The translations under genes and the position numbers were made by a program. From Paracoccaceae bacterium (lineage in GTDB: Bacteria; Pseudomonadota; Alphaproteobacteria; Rhodobacterales; Rhodobacteraceae), in NCBI GenBank assembly GCA_011523445.1, contig WTGT01000083.1, positions 1 through 18,747 on the forward strand: a stretch of 18,747 bases of DNA. Direction: 5' to 3'. Under the pieces are notes generated by a model. That model had not been told where the DNA came from. It did not search any database and worked only from the letters and a program-made list of their open reading frames with translations. Numbering within the stretch: the first letter of the stretch is position 1; the number at the start of each line of letters is the position of its first letter. Positions 14,386-18,747 of the stretch are shown here, piece after piece.

Positions 14386-15132
14386 ATGTTTCTAGCCTTG
14401 CCATTCAGGGACCATAACCCTTCCAGAAGGGTTCCCTACATAAATTACTCACTAATTGCCTTGAATATAATTGTATTTGCTTCCCATAGTGGACAAGAGT
14501 ATCTGGATTCTGCCCTAGTTTTTGCACTCTATCCCATTGAAGTCATAAATCTCAACAGATTTGAAACATTGATCACTTCAGGATTTCTACATGCCGACCT
14601 CAAGCATCTGTTTTTCAATATGCTCTTCCTGTATCTTTTTGGGGATAACCTGGAGGACAGGCTGGGTCATTTTCGTTATCTGGGATTCTATCTTTTATGC
14701 ATGATTGGCGCTAGTCTGATTCATGTATTTTCCTGTATTCTATTTGGTGGTTTGTATAACCCCGTTATTGGAGCATCAGGTGCTATCAGTGGGGTCGTTG
14801 GGGGTTACTTTCTATTATTCCCTAAGGCAAAAATAGATTTCCTTATTTGGATAATCATTTTTTTCTGGGTATTTCCTCTTAGCGCATGGTTTGCGTTGGG
14901 AGTCTGGGTTTTACTGGAACTCTGGGATGTGTATACAGGTTCCTTCATGTATAACAATGTCGCAACATTTGCCCATTTGGGAGGTTTTTTCTGTGGACTG
15001 ATACTAATATTTCCACTCTGGATTAGATTGGGTGGAACCAAATTTTGGCATGAAACTGGAGGCAAACCTCCAAATCCAGAGAAAACAAGTGATAATCGAC
15101 CGGTTAAAATCCCCATTGTTCGAAAGCGATAA
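14386..15132 (+). CDS. Rhomboid family intramembrane serine protease
   Basis: A six-helix membrane protease that cleaves other membrane proteins within the bilayer. The 248-aa protein carries the catalytic serine in G129-A-S131-G132 and the catalytic histidine in F-A-H197-L-G-G. The oxyanion-supporting H74-x3-N78 is in the second membrane helix (H-L-F-F-N), preceded by the expected loop with S-G-F-L-H. The N-terminus F-R-D-H-N-P-S-R-R-x-P is common in bacterial rhomboids. All active-site residues are present, so it should be active; the substrate is unknown. The C-terminal tail of about 30 residues is basic and cytoplasmic. No strong ribosome-binding site precedes ATG 14386. The gene is monocistronic by context and converges with the minus-strand secreted protein gene after 51 bp. 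Confidence 0.95.
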   Translation: MFLALPFRDHNPSRRVPYINYSLIALNIIVFASHSGQEYLDSALVFALYPIEVINLNRFETLITSGFLHADLKHLFFNMLFLYLFGDNLEDRLGHFRYLGFYLLCMIGASLIHVFSCILFGGLYNPVIGASGAISGVVGGYFLLFPKAKIDFLIWIIIFFWVFPLSAWFALGVWVLLELWDVYTGSFMYNNVATFAHLGGFFCGLILIFPLWIRLGGTKFWHETGGKPPNPEKTSDNRPVKIPIVRKR

Positions 15133-15183
15133 TTACTCATGGGTTTTAATTGGAATTTAAGGGTACTACTCACATAGTTCGGT

Positions 15184-15882
15184 CTAATTGATGGGGTTTA
15201 ACGAGACAACCTTGACATTTGCTATATCGCACCCCCTTACCTTGCCATTTATTTGTTCAAATACAGGTCTGTATGTATACTCCCTTTCCTCAGTCGTATA
15301 CTTTCCATCAAAAGGATCGGGGGTCCACCATTTTTTACTGCCATAAAGGTTCCCATTCCAATTACCATTCAAAATCCTGTCTATAAACCCATCACCATCT
15401 GTATCAATGTACGCCCGATGCCCTTCACCATCAAATCTGATTTCATCATGCCAAATCCACACCGCGGGCTCTCCAGTTTCAACGAATTCCAATGCCAGTT
15501 TGCAGACTGAGGTGTCCTGACCCTCACTTTGATGGGATATTGGTGATGTGAAGCCATAAATCTTGCCATCCTTGACAATGATATTTCCGATCCTGCGTGA
15601 TTGAAACCTAGGAAAGATCGGTTGAATTGTTTCATCAACACTGTATTCGACTATTCCCCCCTGATTGCTTTGACAATGGATCTTGCTGTCAATTGACTTG
15701 AATTTACAAAGTTTGTTGTTCTCTACATTCCCAAGGATGGATAATCCCGGCAGAACCGGAATTTCATCAGTACCTGTGACACTTGTGGAATCCATTGCCA
15801 CTATTCCACCTTGCGGAAATACGACAAACAAAAAAGAAAGGATTATCCAAAATCCTGGTCTTGCTATTTTACTATATTTCAT
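15184..15882 (-). CDS. Hypothetical secreted protein with EF-hand-like calcium loop
   Basis: I do not recognise this family. The 232-aa product has a Sec signal peptide (basic start, hydrophobic 11-24, likely cut after G-I-V-A29). The mature part is predicted mainly beta, rich in Gly, Asn and aromatic residues, with four cysteines (C59, C70, C127, C218) that could form two disulfides in the periplasm or outside. Residues 160-168 read D-T-D-G-D-G-F-I-D, a D-x-D-x-D-G-x2-D loop like those of EF hands, dockerins and thrombospondin type 3 repeats, so calcium binding is likely. ATG 15882 is chosen because AGGAGG lies five bases upstream, the strongest Shine-Dalgarno in the window; a GTG at 15900 would put that site inside the gene. 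It lies downstream of tctA on the same strand, with a possible weak terminator between. Confidence 0.75.
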   Translation of the reverse strand: MKYSKIARPGFWIILSFLFVVFPQGGIVAMDSTSVTGTDEIPVLPGLSILGNVENNKLCKFKSIDSKIHCQSNQGGIVEYSVDETIQPIFPRFQSRRIGNIIVKDGKIYGFTSPISHQSEGQDTSVCKLALEFVETGEPAVWIWHDEIRFDGEGHRAYIDTDGDGFIDRILNGNWNGNLYGSKKWWTPDPFDGKYTTEEREYTYRPVFEQINGKVRGCDIANVKVVSLNPIN

Positions 15883-15926
15883 GAGCACCTCCTTCTCCAC
15901 ATAATCAGGGAAGGTGGTGAAACTTC

Positions 15927-15949
15927 AAAAGGATTGGTTGTTTATCCTT
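15927..15949 (-). terminator. Possible weak terminator after tctA
   Basis: Read on the minus strand, AAGGAT and ATCCTT form a 6-bp stem with a 9-base loop, followed by two more T residues and then G. It lies 38 bases after the tctA stop and 45 bases before the next gene's start. The stem is short and the T run poor, so it would be at best leaky. An alternative overlapping pairing, TTATCC with GGATAA at 15942-15967, is also possible. Confidence 0.3.
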
Positions 15950-15986
15950 GACGTTTTTTGTGGATAACTTTGAAGGAAGCTAAATT

Positions 15987-17516
15987 CTAGGATGCCTTAC
16001 TGGCCTTCATTCTCTTTCTTATAAACCCATAAAGAGGTAACAATAACAATATGATTGCGGCAATCGTAATCGGGCCAGCAATGGGCCTTTCCAGAAAAAT
16101 CATCCAACTGCCATCCGACAATAGGAGGGATTGACGCAATTTGGGTTCAGCAATCGGTCCCAAGACTATTGCCAACACCGCTGGCGCCAAGGGATAATCG
16201 AGAATCCTCAGCAGGAAAGCACCAATTCCAAAAATCAACATCAACCACACATCGTAAATATTTTGATAGGCGGCATAAGTCCCGACAACGGACAGAACAA
16301 AAATAAGGGGAGCCAATATGGAAAATGGCATCCTCAGTACCTTCAGAAACAATGGAATGCAAGCCAGATTGACGGTCACTGCAATGACATTTGAAATATA
16401 AAATGAACCAATAAGAGGCCAGACAAATTCCGGTTGGTCTGTAAACAACAAGGGTCCGGGTTGCAAACCCCAGATCACCATCCCGGCAAGCAATACTGCC
16501 GTAGTTGGAGAACCTGGAATACCAAGAGTCATCATGGGAAGCATCGCGCCAGTCGAAGCCGAATTGTTGGCAGCTTCGGGTGCCGCAACACCATCGGCCC
16601 TGCCCTTGCCGAATTCCTCCTGGTTCTTTGAAACCATTTTCGTAACCCCATAGGCCATCAGGGAACCAGGAGTAGCACCTGCTGCAGGCAAAATACCTAC
16701 GAAAAAACCCAGAAATGAACCAATGGTTGTACCCCGCCAAGCCTCGGGAAAGGATTTTATGGCACTCCACACCCTGGCCAAAGTAATGTTGGCTTCAGTC
16801 ATTTTAAGAGAATCCCGACTTGAATTGATGGTCCAAAGCATTTCTCCTATACCATAAACACCAATTGCGAGAACAAGGAATTGTATGCCTCTACTGAACC
16901 ATTGGGTGGAATCAAACAACAATAACCTTGGAGCTCCCGAAATAATATCAAACCCGACTGCAGACATGACCAGCCCGAAACATATGGAAATAATGGTTTT
17001 CGGGATATCATCACCACTCAAACCGATAAAGGTCGCAAAGGCCAGAAGCATCAAGGCAAAGATTTCCGGGTTGCCGAATTTCAAGGCAACCGAAGCCAGC
17101 AATGGGGCAGCACCGGTAAAGATTACATTGGAAAGCGTCCCTCCAACAAAGGAAGCTATGGCCGCGATGACCAATGCTTTTTCAGCATTACCCGAAAGGG
17201 CCATGGGACGACCGTCAAAGGTTGTTGCAACTGCTGTGGAAGCACCCGGAATCCCCAAGGTTATGGATGAAATTGCTCCCCCGTACATGGCACCGTAATA
17301 AATGGCGGCCAAAAAGATCATGGGCGAGGAAATTGTTCCCGTGATTTCCTGAATGACAAAGGTAAATGGAAGCAGGATGGCAACCCCATTGACTGACCCC
17401 AATCCGGGCATGGCACCCACAAATAGACCAATGACCACACCAAGAAAGGCTAGACCAAGGTTTGTGGGTTGGAGAGCGGCCCAAACTCCATCCAGTAAAA
17501 GTACAACAACTTCCAT
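15987..17516 (-). CDS. tctA: Tripartite tricarboxylate transporter large permease TctA
   Basis: The large inner-membrane subunit of a TTT-type secondary uptake system, which moves a carboxylate brought by the periplasmic binding protein. At 509 aa with about a dozen hydrophobic segments it is full length. Signatures include P-G-L-G-S-V-N-G-V-A-I-L-L-P-F near 37-51, G-G-A-I-S-S-I-T-L-G-I-P-G near 79-91, and in the second half A-P-E-A-A-N-N-S-A-S-T-G-A with another L-G-I-P-G-S-P. The duplicated G-I-P-G motif fits the family's inverted repeat structure. It lies 57 bp downstream of tctB on the same strand. I see no convincing Shine-Dalgarno before its ATG. The gene name is given by family; citrate specificity is not implied. 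Confidence 0.96.
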   Translation of the reverse strand: MEVVVLLLDGVWAALQPTNLGLAFLGVVIGLFVGAMPGLGSVNGVAILLPFTFVIQEITGTISSPMIFLAAIYYGAMYGGAISSITLGIPGASTAVATTFDGRPMALSGNAEKALVIAAIASFVGGTLSNVIFTGAAPLLASVALKFGNPEIFALMLLAFATFIGLSGDDIPKTIISICFGLVMSAVGFDIISGAPRLLLFDSTQWFSRGIQFLVLAIGVYGIGEMLWTINSSRDSLKMTEANITLARVWSAIKSFPEAWRGTTIGSFLGFFVGILPAAGATPGSLMAYGVTKMVSKNQEEFGKGRADGVAAPEAANNSASTGAMLPMMTLGIPGSPTTAVLLAGMVIWGLQPGPLLFTDQPEFVWPLIGSFYISNVIAVTVNLACIPLFLKVLRMPFSILAPLIFVLSVVGTYAAYQNIYDVWLMLIFGIGAFLLRILDYPLAPAVLAIVLGPIAEPKLRQSLLLSDGSWMIFLERPIAGPITIAAIILLLLPLYGFIRKRMKASKAS

Positions 17517-17573
17517 CGAAATATTTACAGTATCAATCGGGGGTTCTTCATCTCGGACAGGCTATGGAAACAA

Positions 17574-18107
17574 TCAAAGGAAAATATCATAAAGCGGTAT
17601 AAACATTGGTTCCAATGCTCCCTTGGGTAAGACAATGCGCATTGCAACATCAAAGAAAAAGAAGCAGAAGACAGCAGCACTAATGCCTATAAGTGCAGCC
17701 AACCACCAAGGATGCTTTCCTAGAAAATAGATGTAGTAAAAAAGAAAAATTGGAATCGCGCCGTAAAATCCTATCAGTCCGATCAGAAAAAGGAAGGCAA
17801 CCAATCCGCCGCCAACAAGGGCAAACATTTTAACCCCATAGGTATCAAGGAACCTATCCGTTGACCGTGAAGGTGGTGACCTGCGGCGGAACCAGTTTAT
17901 GCCAACCATTATGGAACAAATAAACATGGCTAGAGAAAGCCAAAATGGCCAAAACCCACTGCCGGGTCCCTCGTTGTTTACATTTATTCCGATGTTGGCA
18001 AATCTAACCGCGGTTGGGTCCCAAGAAGGACCCTCACCACTTTCCCACATCAGATAGAGGGAGAAGAGAGCTATAACAAAAGCTGTAACGAGCTCGGCTA
18101 ACCGCAC
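17574..18107 (-). CDS. tctB: Tripartite tricarboxylate transporter small membrane subunit TctB
   Basis: The small four-helix subunit that partners TctA. About 177 aa; hydrophobic segments lie near the N-terminus, around the F-W-P-F-W-L-S-L-A-M-F-I-C-S-I-M-V-G stretch, and in two or more segments in the C-terminal half. The conserved G-P-G-S-G-F-W-P-F-W element of TctB is present. TctB sequences are poorly conserved, so the position between tctC and tctA is a strong part of the evidence. The start is uncertain: GTG 18107 has a G-rich tract (GGGGGG) just upstream, while TTG 18119 would include that tract and add four residues. It is 28-40 bp after the tctC stop, depending on the start chosen. 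Confidence 0.9.
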   Translation of the reverse strand: MRLAELVTAFVIALFSLYLMWESGEGPSWDPTAVRFANIGINVNNEGPGSGFWPFWLSLAMFICSIMVGINWFRRRSPPSRSTDRFLDTYGVKMFALVGGGLVAFLFLIGLIGFYGAIPIFLFYYIYFLGKHPWWLAALIGISAAVFCFFFFDVAMRIVLPKGALEPMFIPLYDIFL

Positions 18108-18147
18108 TCTTCCCCCCAACTATTTATAAACCATACTCCCGAAGGAA

Positions 18148-18747
18148 TTAGTTTATTGCACCAGAAGCCTTCAGAATGACTTCGTGCCGATCACGCTGAA
18201 CCTGCCAATAATTGGCCAGATCATCACCCGATGTATAATCACCCAGCAATGACTTGTCGGCTTTGTATTGCTGCCATTCGGCAGAATCATAAACCTTGGC
18301 AAAGAGATCCGTGTAATAAGCCAGTGCTTCATTGGACATACCTGGTGCCCCGACGACAGCACGCTGCATGTAGTAGGCGAAATCTTCACCAGCTTCAGCA
18401 AGGGTTGGAACATCCGGGAACATGGGCAATCTTTCCGAAGTGAATGCCACCAATGGAATTACATCACCGGATTCATAAAAACCAAGGGCTTCCGAGGGAT
18501 TGTTGACTGAAGAATCAATCTGTTCACCGGCAAGGTCCTTGGCAACTGCACCACCACCCTTGTAGGGAATGTATTTGATTTCCAATCCAAAGGTATCATT
18601 CAGAAAATCCGTAATGATCTGGTCTTCCTGGGCTGAACCGGTTCCTCCCATGACCCAACCTGATCCCCGAGCCTTGGCCTCGGCCAGAAACTCTTCAAAG
18701 GAATTCACGCCTTCGTTTTTGTGGACCCACAGAACGAAAGTATCCTC
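18148..18747 (-). CDS. tctC: Tripartite tricarboxylate transporter substrate-binding protein TctC (5' end missing)
   Basis: The periplasmic Bug-type solute receptor of the TTT system. About 199 codons are present; the signal peptide and first domain lie beyond the right edge, and the frame stays open to the last base. An internal GTG at 18708 is not the start, since family-like sequence (F-V-L-W-V-H-K-N) runs upstream of it. Visible family features are G-G-T-G-S-A-Q-E-D-Q, the I-P-Y-K-G-G-G-A-V-A-K-D-L-A-G segment, S-E-R-L-P-M-F-P-D-V-P-T-L-A-E-A-G, and the C-terminal helix pair. It is the first gene of the tctCBA order, so the promoter lies outside the window. The substrate cannot be named; the receptor family binds many carboxylates. 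Confidence 0.94.
   Translation of the reverse strand, partial: EDTFVLWVHKNEGVNSFEEFLAEAKARGSGWVMGGTGSAQEDQIITDFLNDTFGLEIKYIPYKGGGAVAKDLAGEQIDSSVNNPSEALGFYESGDVIPLVAFTSERLPMFPDVPTLAEAGEDFAYYMQRAVVGAPGMSNEALAYYTDLFAKVYDSAEWQQYKADKSLLGDYTSGDDLANYWQVQRDRHEVILKASGAIN

Noticed and set aside
15942..15967. TTATCC...GGATAA inverted repeat as a promoter or origin element
   Set aside because: TTATCCACA resembles a DnaA box, but there is only one copy and no origin-like AT-rich repeats or dnaA/dnaN neighbours.
16147..16770. 207-aa open frame on the minus strand within tctA
   Set aside because: It lies in another frame of the same strand as the clear TctA gene. Its product is rich in Cys, Trp and His with no family pattern, as expected of a frame shadow.

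Overview
The window looks like an ordinary chromosomal stretch of an alphaproteobacterium, most likely a marine, moderately AT-rich relative of Rhodobacterales. This rests on the gene order nrdR-ribD-ribE-ribB-ribH-nusB, on a methionyl-tRNA synthetase of the short (572 aa) type I associate with Rhodobacteraceae, and on a RibB with a dead GTP cyclohydrolase II domain, a form known from alphaproteobacteria. G+C looks mid-40s per cent by eye. There is no IS element, phage gene, CRISPR array, tRNA or rRNA visible.

Layout. (1) 1-306: the 3' end of rpoD, the housekeeping sigma factor. (2) 362-4720: a tight rightward operon of nrdR, ribD, ribE, ribB(A), ribH and nusB. It links a ribonucleotide-reductase repressor, four riboflavin-pathway proteins and an antitermination factor, with 11-nt gene overlaps at two junctions. 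(3) 4902-8896: a YcaD-like MFS exporter, metG and an APH/SrkA-type small-molecule kinase, all rightward with short gaps. (4) 9051-13752: a three-gene translationally coupled envelope unit made of an MMPL/RND inner-membrane transporter, a LolA-like periplasmic protein and a DUF1302-like outer-membrane beta barrel. A candidate sigma-70 promoter lies in front. This is the most biologically interesting unit here: together the three proteins could carry a hydrophobic molecule from inner to outer membrane. (5) 13900-15132: a divergent pair, DUF805 membrane protein (minus) and rhomboid protease (plus), with a short perfect palindrome between them. (6) 15184-15882 (minus): an unrecognised secreted protein with an EF-hand-like calcium loop and the best Shine-Dalgarno of the window. 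(7) 15987-18747 (minus): a tripartite tricarboxylate transporter, transcribed tctC-tctB-tctA; tctC is cut by the window edge.

How the genes work together. RibD, RibB, RibH and RibE cover all riboflavin steps except GTP cyclohydrolase II (and the separate dephosphorylation step). The fused C-terminal domain of RibB that would supply GTP cyclohydrolase II has no cysteine for zinc, so a separate ribA must exist elsewhere. No FMN riboswitch is visible in front of any rib gene. The RND/LolA-like/barrel unit and the TTT cluster are separate transport modules, one probably for lipid or other hydrophobic cargo and one for uptake of small carboxylates. All function calls come from motif reading; no database search was run.
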